Shown: in pieces, positions 1-7,942 of the stretch
How the letters are laid out: each line of letters opens with the position of its first letter
Position numbering within the stretch: the stretch's first letter is position 1
From: Oscillospiraceae bacterium
GTDB taxonomy: Bacteria; Bacillota; Clostridia; Oscillospirales; Ruminococcaceae
DNA length: 11,151 nt
Direction of reading: 5' to 3'
NCBI GenBank assembly: GCA_020024475.1
Contig: JAHHTS010000072.1
Location: forward strand, 1 to 11,151
Made by a program: the position numbers and the translations under genes
Notes under the pieces: model-generated
The model's input: the letters and a program-made list of their open reading frames with translations, nothing else
Told to the model about the DNA's origin: nothing
Databases searched by the model: none

Positions 1-56
1 TGGCTGAAAAGTTCAAAAAAGAAATCGACCTTCAAAATCCCATCTCACAAATAATA

Positions 57-91
57 AATGCGGTCCCTTTACGCGGTAAAGGGACCGCATT
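57..91. repeat. Perfect 16-bp-stem hairpin with 3-nt loop
   Basis: Bases 57-72 (AATGCGGTCCCTTTAC) are the exact reverse complement of 76-91, with loop GCG at 73-75. The stem is GC-richer than its surroundings. It could be a transcription terminator, but no clean T-run follows on the plus strand; on the minus strand the following bases are T-rich (TTTATTATTTG), which fits a terminator for leftward transcription slightly better. On the plus strand a reading frame ends with TAA at 52-54, only two bases before the stem, so a terminator behind a gene entering from the left is also possible. A small mobile palindromic element is a third option. The structure is certain; its role is not. Confidence 0.7.
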
Positions 92-120
92 ACACTTTGA
101 GGAATTCTTTCTGGTTCCCA

Positions 121-466
121 AGAACCGATGTATTGGATAGAGTTTCTAATTTGATGTACAGTGCAAAGTTGAACAACAGTATTAGGATAAATGCTCTGTA
201 TGACTTCAGGAAAGTATACACAGGCAATAAGGATATCTTCAACACCACGGTTTTAAAGGTCTGTAAGGACTCTCAGCCCAAAGTTAGCTCCTTCACTCCG
301 AGATATACATATCAAGAATATTATAAATGGCACGGATAACTGCACAACTTCATTCATCTGTTACCTTGTAATGAATGGCATCCATACGGTTTGTAATACT
401 GCTGATCGTTTCAGCAAAAGCATGGTTACCCAAGTTTTCTTCCATCCCGTCTCTGATGTCCATCAT
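121..466 (-). pseudogene. IS256-family (mutator-type) transposase relic
   Basis: Reading leftward, three pieces of minus-strand translation match the conserved wording of IS256-family DDE transposases. The first (466 to about 350) carries ISSITNR, then MDAIHYKVTDE, and ends at TGA 350-352. The next contains RAIYNIL and DMYISE and reaches TGA 293-295 through what looks like a 2-base deletion. The third, in the shifted frame, contains EGANFGLRVLTDL, a TAA at 253-255, NRGVEDILIACV, PEVIQSIYPNTVVQLC and TVHQIRNSIQYIGS. Compared from memory with intact members, segments are missing between ISSITNR and MDAIHYKV, between RAIYNIL and DMYISE (the VDxxGxKDLLG part), and after IACV (the DGLxG part, which normally holds a catalytic aspartate). 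The N-terminus and the whole C-terminal part are absent. This is an inactive, internally deleted fossil with no visible terminal inverted repeats. Family identity is firm; exact borders are approximate. Confidence 0.8.
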
Positions 467-747
467 TCCATTCAAGCTCTATCACCATTCCCTTTTTCAC
501 AAACAGACGACAATATTTATTACCATCATACAAATTAATAATACAACTCATTTTCTTCCGGAACAAACATGAATGCAAAACTACCATTAAAAGCAATAAA
601 AGTACCGGCATATTTAACCGGTACTCCATTATTTACCACCATCAATTATATTTCCTGCATCGATAATTCACCCACTACTCCATCTTTAATCGTAACATAA
701 CCATCAGCCCAAGCACAATTATATATAAAACAGTATATTAATAAACT
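467..747 (-). pseudogene. Broken coding stretch behind the operon (unrecognised product)
   Basis: Directly downstream of the PKD-like gene, minus-strand translation gives a protein-like sequence interrupted by one stop and one frameshift. From 747 to 649 it includes NCAWADGYVTIKDGVVGE and ends at TAA 646-648. The same frame continues from ATG 640-642 with MVVNNGVPVKYAGTFIAFNG and ends in ENELYY at TAA 535-537. A shift of one base then continues as NLYDGNKYCRLFVKKG and VIELEWNDG, before the sequence runs into the IS256 relic near 466. The alternating polar and hydrophobic residues and conserved-looking glycines suggest a beta-rich domain. I do not recognise the family. The most economical reading is the remnant of a seventh operon gene, or part of one, damaged when the IS256 DNA was fused to it. 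No start codon with a convincing ribosome binding site is seen at the upstream end. Confidence 0.5.
601..625 (-). terminator. Candidate rho-independent terminator for the leftward operon
   Basis: AGTACCGG at 601-608 and CCGGTACT at 618-625 form a perfect 8-bp stem with a 9-base loop. Read on the minus strand, the stem is followed by TTTATTGCTTTT, a moderately T-rich tail. It lies about 130 bases beyond the stop codon of the PKD-like gene and inside the broken coding stretch, where the bases also read as ordinary codons. It may therefore be a functioning terminator or a chance hairpin in former coding DNA. Confidence 0.4.
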
Positions 748-755
748 TAATTCCA

Positions 756-2306
756 TCAATAGCAAATAAAATTATTAGACATATAGGGACTCATAAACAT
801 TATTTCAGAAGGCTTCCCTGAACCTTCATAAATTTCCGGACTATCTTGCAATTTGTTAGATGTAGTCTCAAACAAATATAATTTATATCGATCTCCAATT
901 CCTGTAATTACAGCCAATTTATTCACTTTTTCACTAATACTAGGATCCATATAGTCAGAATAATCCATAATCCAATGCTTAATTAATATTATTTTCTCTC
1001 CCACCGGGACTGCCGTCTGTCCATTTTCTCTTATCACTTCAAATTCTCTTTTATTTTGAAAATCATAATAATACAACTTATCATTCACTCCAAAATAAAG
1101 CATCTGAAATTTACGATTCATCCCGAAACAAATAGCATCTGCCAATTTACTTCCAGTAGGCACCGGGTGAATATCCATTATTCTGTTTTTCATATAGTCA
1201 TCATAATAATTAACCATACAATTCAAATCAAAATAAAATAATAAACGACCCTGATCCTTTTTATTTTGCATCATTACAAATCCTTGTCCTCCTTCCCACA
1301 TTCCTTCATCTAAAAAACCAGCATAAATAGGCTCCATATCAGGATAAGCAAGTGAATGTTTTGATTTCCCATCATTTTCAAAATACATAATGCTAGAGTT
1401 ATTTCTATCAGCCGTACAAAACTGTCCAGATTTTTTATCAAACAACAAAGGAGACATAGTACCATTCTTAGTAAATACTTCAGATAATTCATAATCCCCT
1501 TCTTTAGGAAATTCCAGCTTTGCGATGCCAAAAGCTCCATTACGACTTGTATAAGGATATAGCTTACCATTATTAATCAATCCACTCTCTTCAGATCCTT
1601 CATACCATTTTTGAGGAACAACAGGAGGAACTGTTTCATAAAACAATGAATTAAAATCTGCTAGCTGATTCATATCTGAAACACGCACAACCCTCACTTC
1701 TTGTTCTGAAGCTAAGAAAAAACACTTGTTATGCTGAGTCATTTCTCCCTTACTTTCATCCATCCAAGCATAATTCTCAATAAATCCCAAAGACTTAGGC
1801 TTACCTTGCATTGCTTGACCATGTACTTGTAATAACAAATTTTCATTTTTTTTGCCACCCCAAAAATAATCAATATCTGATTTTCCACTATCTTCTTTCA
1901 AAATATACCATCCTCTAGAATACTTAGACTCAACACTTAAATTTGAATAAACATACTTAGTTATTTCTGTTTCTTTATCACGATAGGCAAAAATTAATTG
2001 ATAAGAAGATAAAGCAAAGGAAATCGTACAATTTAAATCTTGCTCAAAAGATAAAGTATCAATCTTCTTTCTCAAATTTTCCTTATCTAAACACATCCAC
2101 ATACAATCATATGTTCTTTCTTTATCTTCTGATTCTATGGTAGGATGTATTTCTAATTTTTCCATAAAATTCACAACATAAACACTATCAATACCAGATA
2201 TTTCCACCTGATTTAAATCATGATAGTCATAATTCCCTTTATCATCATAACAAGAAAAACATAAACAGGGAATCAATACAATAATAAATAAATATACTAA
2301 TTTCAT
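756..2306 (-). CDS. PKD-like family surface lipoprotein of a SusC/SusD locus
   Basis: 516 residues. A short signal peptide with hydrophobic core (residues 4-15) ends in a lipobox CFSC, with Cys19 as the lipidated residue. The mature protein begins YDDKGNYDYHDLN, the characteristic opening of the PKD-like lipoproteins that follow SusC, SusD and DUF4843 genes in many Bacteroidota loci. After the PKD-like N-terminal domain (about 30-125), the remainder has many W/Y/F/G-rich short strands (for example WYILKEDSGKSDIDYFW and GMWEGGQGFVMMQN), consistent with a beta-propeller-like or other all-beta fold; that fold is my inference. It lies 11 bases behind the DUF4843 gene and is the last intact gene of the operon. 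No catalytic motif is visible. A surface ligand-binding or accessory role beside SusC/D is expected; the substrate is unknown. Confidence 0.85.
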   Translation of the reverse strand: MKLVYLFIIVLIPCLCFSCYDDKGNYDYHDLNQVEISGIDSVYVVNFMEKLEIHPTIESEDKERTYDCMWMCLDKENLRKKIDTLSFEQDLNCTISFALSSYQLIFAYRDKETEITKYVYSNLSVESKYSRGWYILKEDSGKSDIDYFWGGKKNENLLLQVHGQAMQGKPKSLGFIENYAWMDESKGEMTQHNKCFFLASEQEVRVVRVSDMNQLADFNSLFYETVPPVVPQKWYEGSEESGLINNGKLYPYTSRNGAFGIAKLEFPKEGDYELSEVFTKNGTMSPLLFDKKSGQFCTADRNNSSIMYFENDGKSKHSLAYPDMEPIYAGFLDEGMWEGGQGFVMMQNKKDQGRLLFYFDLNCMVNYYDDYMKNRIMDIHPVPTGSKLADAICFGMNRKFQMLYFGVNDKLYYYDFQNKREFEVIRENGQTAVPVGEKIILIKHWIMDYSDYMDPSISEKVNKLAVITGIGDRYKLYLFETTSNKLQDSPEIYEGSGKPSEIMFMSPYMSNNFICY

Positions 2307-2317
2307 AATTAATTCAT

Positions 2318-3148
2318 TTAAGGAAACACTACTTTAAAACCATTCTCATCTCGTAACGGCGGATTATTTTTAGGATCTGCATTATATTTTTCTAATTCCT
2401 TCTTGATCTTTTTTAGATAAAAATCTCTGATTGCGGCATATTCAAATCCCCCTTTTATATAACGCTTTATACAATCATTATCCCATTTTTCTCCTGTTGC
2501 ATTAATCATGAATCGATGTTTTACTTCAGACCATGGACCAATAAATCTGGAACAATCATAATTATTATCTTTCCATAGAGTAGGACGTTCCAATTTATCT
2601 GAAATCACTATTCGTTTCGTTAAATAATCAACAGCACCTGTTCCGAAATCACCCGATGGCAACAGATGCAATTTTAAAATATAAGCGTTTTTCTTCAAAT
2701 TAGCATCACCTCTTTTCACAACAATACGCAAATTCAATCGATTATGATTCTCTAGTAATGTAGCTTCATTATCTGCACAATCTAATATTTCAAAATGCTT
2801 ACCAGCAACTGCAGGATATTCCATATCAACATAACTAGAATCCACGATCTTTTGCGAATCATCCTCACTATACACAAATTTCCACTCTTTCGAAACCTGC
2901 TCAAACTTAACAATTCTATTAAAATCAACCACTTCACCTACAGACATAATAGCAATATTTAATGTATCAACTTGCTTTTCATCTGTAAAATAAGCAAATG
3001 TATATACCTCATCGGCTTTGGTTACAAACTGCACCATATTATCTCCTTTAAAAGACATATAATCTGAGGTACAACTTGAAACTAACCACATAACAGATAT
3101 TAACTCTAAAAAATATTTTAATCTCATATCTTTTCTTATTTTAATCAT
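2318..3148 (-). CDS. DUF4843-type lipoprotein of the SusC/SusD operon
   Basis: 276 residues. The signal peptide ends in lipobox VSSC with Cys26; initiation at Met8 would give a more usual signal length, so the true start could be seven codons downstream. The order of features fits the DUF4843 family: an N-terminal Ig-like half starting near YMSFKGDNMVQFV, a central segment with RIVVKRGD and the strand AYILKLHL, then the C-terminal conserved stretch around RPTLWKD...FIGPWSEVKHRFM and a charged helical tail. The gene overlaps the susD-like stop by one base (TAATG at 3146-3150), which implies translational coupling. DUF4843 proteins are known mainly as partners of SusC/D genes; no enzymatic function is established and none is visible. 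It is probably displayed on the cell surface as an accessory subunit. Family call rests on motif memory and position. Confidence 0.8.
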   Translation of the reverse strand: MIKIRKDMRLKYFLELISVMWLVSSCTSDYMSFKGDNMVQFVTKADEVYTFAYFTDEKQVDTLNIAIMSVGEVVDFNRIVKFEQVSKEWKFVYSEDDSQKIVDSSYVDMEYPAVAGKHFEILDCADNEATLLENHNRLNLRIVVKRGDANLKKNAYILKLHLLPSGDFGTGAVDYLTKRIVISDKLERPTLWKDNNYDCSRFIGPWSEVKHRFMINATGEKWDNDCIKRYIKGGFEYAAIRDFYLKKIKKELEKYNADPKNNPPLRDENGFKVVFP

Positions 3149-4518
3149 TACTCATTATATTTAATTTCATTTTTAGGTAAAGGCAATACATATACACTCT
3201 CACTTCCTGGTATATTACTCCATTTAATTGTTTCATCATTACGTCTTTTATTCTGATAGAATTGCTGTCCTTCACCATAAAATTCTTTATTATACTCATC
3301 TACAACAAATACATTTTTCTTATTAATATCTGCATCTGTCATATCTAATGAAATATTTCGGGCATGCACCAATTCATCAATTAAAGGTTGATAAATAGTA
3401 GCATCATCACTACATTCTATTGCTATTAAATACATTTCATATAAACGAATAAGAGGAATTTGTTCTTTAGAGGCAACAACAGCTTCACCTTGCTTATATT
3501 TCATCAATACAAAACGAGTCGAAGATGTTTCTTTTACCTGTTTCCATAACTCTCTTTTCCTAATATCTGTAACATCGTTTTGAAATAGATCTTTTTCAAT
3601 CAAAATCTTGGTTTGCTGTACGCCACCTCCTTGATAAAAATAATTTTCTGTAATTTCTTCCAAATCATACACATGCATAGAAAACAGATGTTCAGAACTT
3701 GCTATATAATCCTTATTTGTAAAATCAGCACTTTGACTCAATTTAAATTTTTTCCCGCCAATCACTTTATTTGCATATTCCGCAGCTTTCTCTTTATTTT
3801 GAGTCCATAAATAAAATCGAGCCTTTAAAGCCAACACGGCCCAATAATTCATACGATTCTGTCTATAAGCAAAAAAATCATTTTCAATACCCTTTTGTTC
3901 AACTTTACTTAAAAGTTCCTCTGCATCATTTAAATCTTTTTCCAAAAATGTAATATATTCTTGCCATGTATGGACAGGCAAATTACCTCGAGAAACTTTT
4001 TGAGCATAAGCTAATATTTTAGAATTTGTCTGTTTACCTGGTATCGGACCATACAAACGCAACAAATCGAAGTGCAAAAATGCGCGTAATCCCAAAGCCT
4101 CTCCTTTTACCAAATCATAAATATTTGATGATAGCACCCCATTATCTACAAATGACAATAAATTATTAATATTAACAATTGTACTATAAAATGATGTATA
4201 TATATCGTCAATTAAACTTTCAACAGAAGCATTTTTATAGTCAAATACACTTGTATATCCTTCTATACTTGAAGCATTCACCTTCCAATGTTGGGCCAGA
4301 TTTTCAGTAAAATCCATCGTTAAGGTCTTCCCATAAAGATTTTCATCTTTCATTTGTATATAAACTCCTGTCAGAGCATTTTCAAAACCATTTTCAGTTG
4401 AAAACATTTCTCCTTGCTCCACTCGATTTGTCGGCTTTACATCCAACCAATTGTTACATCCAACCAACAATAAAATATAGGAACTTAATGTGTAATATAT
4501 AAATTTCGTCATAGTCAT
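3148..4518 (-). CDS. SusD/RagB-like nutrient-binding outer-membrane lipoprotein
   Basis: 456 residues, shorter than many SusD proteins of 500 or more. The signal peptide ends in lipobox LVGC (Cys21), followed by NNWLDVKPTNRV, the typical SusD opening. The helical TPR-like core carries GEALGLRAFLHFDLLRLYGP at about residues 139-158, the hallmark SusD-like N-terminal motif. The C-terminal RagB/SusD domain includes PLIRLYEMYLIAIEC and ends with the conserved EFYGEGQQFYQNKRRN and a closing PLPKNEIKYNE. SusD proteins sit as a lid on the SusC channel and capture ligand at the cell surface. The gene starts 7 bases after susC and shares one base with the next gene, so the three are almost certainly one transcript. 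Two ATG codons (1 and 3) are possible starts with little consequence. Ligand unknown. Confidence 0.95.
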   Translation of the reverse strand: MTMTKFIYYTLSSYILLLVGCNNWLDVKPTNRVEQGEMFSTENGFENALTGVYIQMKDENLYGKTLTMDFTENLAQHWKVNASSIEGYTSVFDYKNASVESLIDDIYTSFYSTIVNINNLLSFVDNGVLSSNIYDLVKGEALGLRAFLHFDLLRLYGPIPGKQTNSKILAYAQKVSRGNLPVHTWQEYITFLEKDLNDAEELLSKVEQKGIENDFFAYRQNRMNYWAVLALKARFYLWTQNKEKAAEYANKVIGGKKFKLSQSADFTNKDYIASSEHLFSMHVYDLEEITENYFYQGGGVQQTKILIEKDLFQNDVTDIRKRELWKQVKETSSTRFVLMKYKQGEAVVASKEQIPLIRLYEMYLIAIECSDDATIYQPLIDELVHARNISLDMTDADINKKNVFVVDEYNKEFYGEGQQFYQNKRRNDETIKWSNIPGSESVYVLPLPKNEIKYNE

Positions 4519-4525
4519 TTTTTAT

Positions 4526-7500
4526 TTAAAAAATTGCTGAAAGAGAAAAAGTAAATCTCCGAGAAAATGGATAAACTATACCACGTTCTTGTTTTATTGT
4601 AGAAACTCGGAATAAATTATCAGTACTGAAAGCTACTGACAAATGCTGCATACCTAAAGATGACTTAATCCATTTTTGGGTAAAATCATATTTTAATTGA
4701 ACATTCTGACACTCTAATGTATTTTCTTTTTGAACAAAACGAGATGTCATTTGAGTTGCAGATTTATCCTTAATATTTTTAAAAAATGTATGATCACCTG
4801 GATTTCTCCAACGCTCATCAAAAACACGTCTGTCAACATTATATTTCACATCTGCATTTTCTACTCTATCAATCAACGTAGAATTATACAAATACCCCCC
4901 CAAACGATACCCAAACGACAGATTTACACTCAAATCTCTCCAAGTAAACATCGTATTAATATTTCCTCGATATTTAGGATCCTCTACACCACAAGCTCGT
5001 TTATCGCGAGCATCCCATATATACGTAACATTACCAAAACGATCTAGATACAACTCTTTTCCTGTACTTGGATCAATTCCCAATGAAGGCACTACATAAA
5101 TAGTCCTTAAAGCTTCTCCTTCGCGATACAAAAAGTTAGGATTTGAACCACCTTCAGCCTCCAACGCTTCATTTGCTATTTTTAAAGCATCTGAAATCTT
5201 AACAATTTCGTTCTTTTCATAAATCATACTTGTCGACAACGACCATATCATATTTTTTTCTGTATTACGAATCAAGAAACAGGAAGCAGATAACTCCAAA
5301 CCAGAATTCTGAATTTCTCCAATATTGGCAGTAAAACTAGGGAATCCATTTGCCAATGGTAAATACATCTCAGATAACAAATTATCAGTCGTATTTCTAT
5401 AAATATCAGCATTAACTTTTAATCTGTTTTTAAAAAAAGCTAATTCTAATCCGATATTCCATTTATCTGTACGCTGCCACTCCAAATCTTCATTAGCTAA
5501 TCCCATCAAATGAGAACCAAACCAATAGCGATATCGGTCTTCTGTATAATACTCATACGTTGCCAATGCTTGATAAGCATTAAAATTTACAGCTCCTGTT
5601 ACCGCATATGAAGCACGTAATTTCAAACGATCAAGCCATTCTATATTTTTCATGAATGCTTCTTGATGAACATTCCATCCCAAACCTAAAGAATAGAAAG
5701 GTGCAAAACGTTTAGAACTACCGAATTGAGACGCACCATCTACACGATATGCAAAATCTGCAAAATAACGATTATCGTAAATGTAGTTCAAGTTTCCGGT
5801 CACACCCAATCGTCTATCAACAGATTCAATACCACCCGGCTTTGAATCTTTTTCATATTGCAAAGCCATAGACAACATTTTTAAATTAGACTGTGGAAAT
5901 CCCTCCATCGTAAATGAATAAGATTTTGACTCAACTTGTGCTAAATTATAATTTAAACCTACATACAATTCATGCTTTTTCATAAATGTACGAGAATAAC
6001 TTAAAGTAATATCCCAATCATAACTAAATCCTTTACCCGAAGAATAGACATATCTACCTTTTCTAAATATTTCAACATCTGAATAATCTTTAAAGTCTGT
6101 ATGTTCTGCAGGTTTAAAATTATCAGCATCATTTATTGTTTTAGACAGACCGATCCTTGAACGCAAAGTTATTTCTTTCCATGGGTTCCATTCAACAGCA
6201 AAATTATTAGTAATTGTTGTCGTTGTTTTCTTATTAACCAAGTCCAAAGTTGCATTATACAATGGATTCTCTAATCCAGGATTAAATAAATCATTTTTCT
6301 CTTCCAATTCTTTCAATATTTTACCATTTTCATCAACACCTGTCCAATAAGGATTCAATGATACATATTGATCAAAAGAGCCATAAGGAGATTCATTAGA
6401 TTCACTTAACCCCACTTCTAAATTATTCCTAAATAATAAAGTTCCGTATTCGTATAATAAATCAACATTCCCATTAAAAGTCTTACGACTAGATCCCTTC
6501 ATAACTCCCTTGATATCATTATATTGCACAGAAGCGGAATAACGGAATCCACCATCTCCACCTCCTTCCAAACGCAAATTATGCTTATGACCAACTCCTG
6601 TACGCAACGGTTTTGACAACCAATAGGTATCCACTCCTCTTTCAACAGCCTCCTTCATCCTTGTATATCGTTCTTGCAAACGCATCACTTCATTAGAAAA
6701 AGTCCCGTTATACAATCCAGCATCAACCTCTAACTGCAATTTTTCTCTTGCATCTAATACATCATAATCTGTCAAATCCGGGACTTCAATATTCACACTT
6801 CCTCTATAGGATAAACGTAATTTACCAACCTCAGGACGTTTCGTTTCGATCACAACTACACCATTAGCACCTCTAGAACCATATATAGCTGTAGCAGAAC
6901 CATCTTTTAATAAAGTAATCGAACTAATATCCTCATCATTCAAATCCAACATTCGGGATAAAGATATCTCAAAACCATCTAAAATAATCAATGGAGTATT
7001 CAAATTCACTTTTGTTTCATTTTTCAAATCTTTTACAGTAGGTAAACTTGATGTACCACGGATTTGAACTTCCGGTAAATGGTTTGGGTCAGAACCATAT
7101 ATATTATTTTCAACAATGTTAAATGTCGGATCAATATTTTTCAAAGTTGACAATAAATTTCTCCCACGGAAAGTTTTTAATTCTTTTTCGCTAATTGTTG
7201 AAACAGAACCTGTAAAACTCTCTCGCGATTTTTTAAAAATACCTGTTACAACAATATCATCCAATTCATTTACAGCCATTTTCATCACAATTACCAATTC
7301 CGGGACATCTTTTCTCGCATCAACAACTAATTCCTTTGGTTCCATTCCTACCATAGTAAACAATAACACATATTGTTGAACTGGGACTGTAAATAAAAAA
7401 TTACCATCGGCATCTGTTGCAGAACCTAATTGAGTGCCTTTAATAATTACAGTTACCCCAGGCAAAGGCAAGCCTTTTTCATTAATCACGCGACCTTTTA

Positions 7501-7903
7501 TTGTAATAGAATATTGTTGTTGAGCAACAATATTACATTCTTTTACAATAATAACACCTTCGCTTTTTTCAAATTCCAGATTTGTAGATTCAAGAATACG
7601 ATTTAAAGCATCTTCAACAGAAAGTTGCTTCAAGTTCAAATTTTCACAACGAATATTTTTCAATAAATTTTCATTGTAAAGTATTCTTACCCCAGTTTGA
7701 TCTTTGATTTTCATCAAAACATTGCTCAACGATTCTGACTTTATCTCCAAATTTACCCTTTCTTGTTGAGCATAAACTGATGCCTGCACCGAAAATGTCA
7801 ACAACACAATCAAAAGGCAAGTCAAGCGCATCACTAAAAAGAGTTTCTTTTGTAGAATAGATGATATACTATCACCTAATCGGCTTTTTCTCATAAAGTT
7901 CAT
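4526..7903 (-). CDS. SusC/RagA-like TonB-dependent outer-membrane transporter with STN domain
   Basis: 1125 residues. A long signal peptide (hydrophobic core about 21-40) is likely cleaved after SVYA at about 45. Domains in order: STN (secretin/TonB short N-terminal, about 50-121, LEIKSESLSNVLMKIKDQTG); carboxypeptidase-regulatory-like domain (about 133-210, GRVINEKGLPLPGVTVIIKG and ATDADGNF); a TonB-box-like segment ELDDIVVTG at 213-221; plug (about 225-355) with VQIRGTSSLP, PLIILDGFE and the SusC signature LLKDGSATAIYGSRGANGVV; then a 22-strand-type barrel to the C-terminal Phe1125. Energy comes from TonB/ExbBD; the STN domain makes this a transducer that signals to the FecR protein encoded upstream. 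The start lies 39 bases after the fecR stop; Met4 is an alternative start. No GH, PL or peptidase gene accompanies it, so the imported substrate (glycan, peptide or chelate) cannot be assigned. Confidence 0.96.
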   Translation of the reverse strand: MNFMRKSRLGDSISSILQKKLFLVMRLTCLLIVLLTFSVQASVYAQQERVNLEIKSESLSNVLMKIKDQTGVRILYNENLLKNIRCENLNLKQLSVEDALNRILESTNLEFEKSEGVIIVKECNIVAQQQYSITIKGRVINEKGLPLPGVTVIIKGTQLGSATDADGNFLFTVPVQQYVLLFTMVGMEPKELVVDARKDVPELVIVMKMAVNELDDIVVTGIFKKSRESFTGSVSTISEKELKTFRGRNLLSTLKNIDPTFNIVENNIYGSDPNHLPEVQIRGTSSLPTVKDLKNETKVNLNTPLIILDGFEISLSRMLDLNDEDISSITLLKDGSATAIYGSRGANGVVVIETKRPEVGKLRLSYRGSVNIEVPDLTDYDVLDAREKLQLEVDAGLYNGTFSNEVMRLQERYTRMKEAVERGVDTYWLSKPLRTGVGHKHNLRLEGGGDGGFRYSASVQYNDIKGVMKGSSRKTFNGNVDLLYEYGTLLFRNNLEVGLSESNESPYGSFDQYVSLNPYWTGVDENGKILKELEEKNDLFNPGLENPLYNATLDLVNKKTTTTITNNFAVEWNPWKEITLRSRIGLSKTINDADNFKPAEHTDFKDYSDVEIFRKGRYVYSSGKGFSYDWDITLSYSRTFMKKHELYVGLNYNLAQVESKSYSFTMEGFPQSNLKMLSMALQYEKDSKPGGIESVDRRLGVTGNLNYIYDNRYFADFAYRVDGASQFGSSKRFAPFYSLGLGWNVHQEAFMKNIEWLDRLKLRASYAVTGAVNFNAYQALATYEYYTEDRYRYWFGSHLMGLANEDLEWQRTDKWNIGLELAFFKNRLKVNADIYRNTTDNLLSEMYLPLANGFPSFTANIGEIQNSGLELSASCFLIRNTEKNMIWSLSTSMIYEKNEIVKISDALKIANEALEAEGGSNPNFLYREGEALRTIYVVPSLGIDPSTGKELYLDRFGNVTYIWDARDKRACGVEDPKYRGNINTMFTWRDLSVNLSFGYRLGGYLYNSTLIDRVENADVKYNVDRRVFDERWRNPGDHTFFKNIKDKSATQMTSRFVQKENTLECQNVQLKYDFTQKWIKSSLGMQHLSVAFSTDNLFRVSTIKQERGIVYPFSRRFTFSLSAIF

Positions 7904-7942
7904 ACTATTAGTATTAAGTTAATAAATAAATTGATAATTATA

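Noticed and set aside
1..54. Possible C-terminal end of a plus-strand gene (basic tail ending at TAA 52-54 just before the hairpin)
   Set aside because: Only 17 codons are visible, another plus frame is equally protein-like (AEKFKKEIDLQNP...) and nothing identifies either. Mentioned only in connection with the hairpin.
58..339. 93-codon plus-strand ORF
   Set aside because: It runs antisense to the IS256 transposase relic, whose conserved motifs are clear on the minus strand; the plus-strand product has no recognisable content.
1310..1570. 86-codon minus-strand ORF inside the PKD-like gene
   Set aside because: Alternative frame of an intact, recognisable lipoprotein gene; leucine-rich product typical of an off-frame read.
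4730..5047. 105-codon plus-strand ORF opposite susC
   Set aside because: Antisense shadow of the susC-like gene; composition is that of reversed coding sequence, with no domain.
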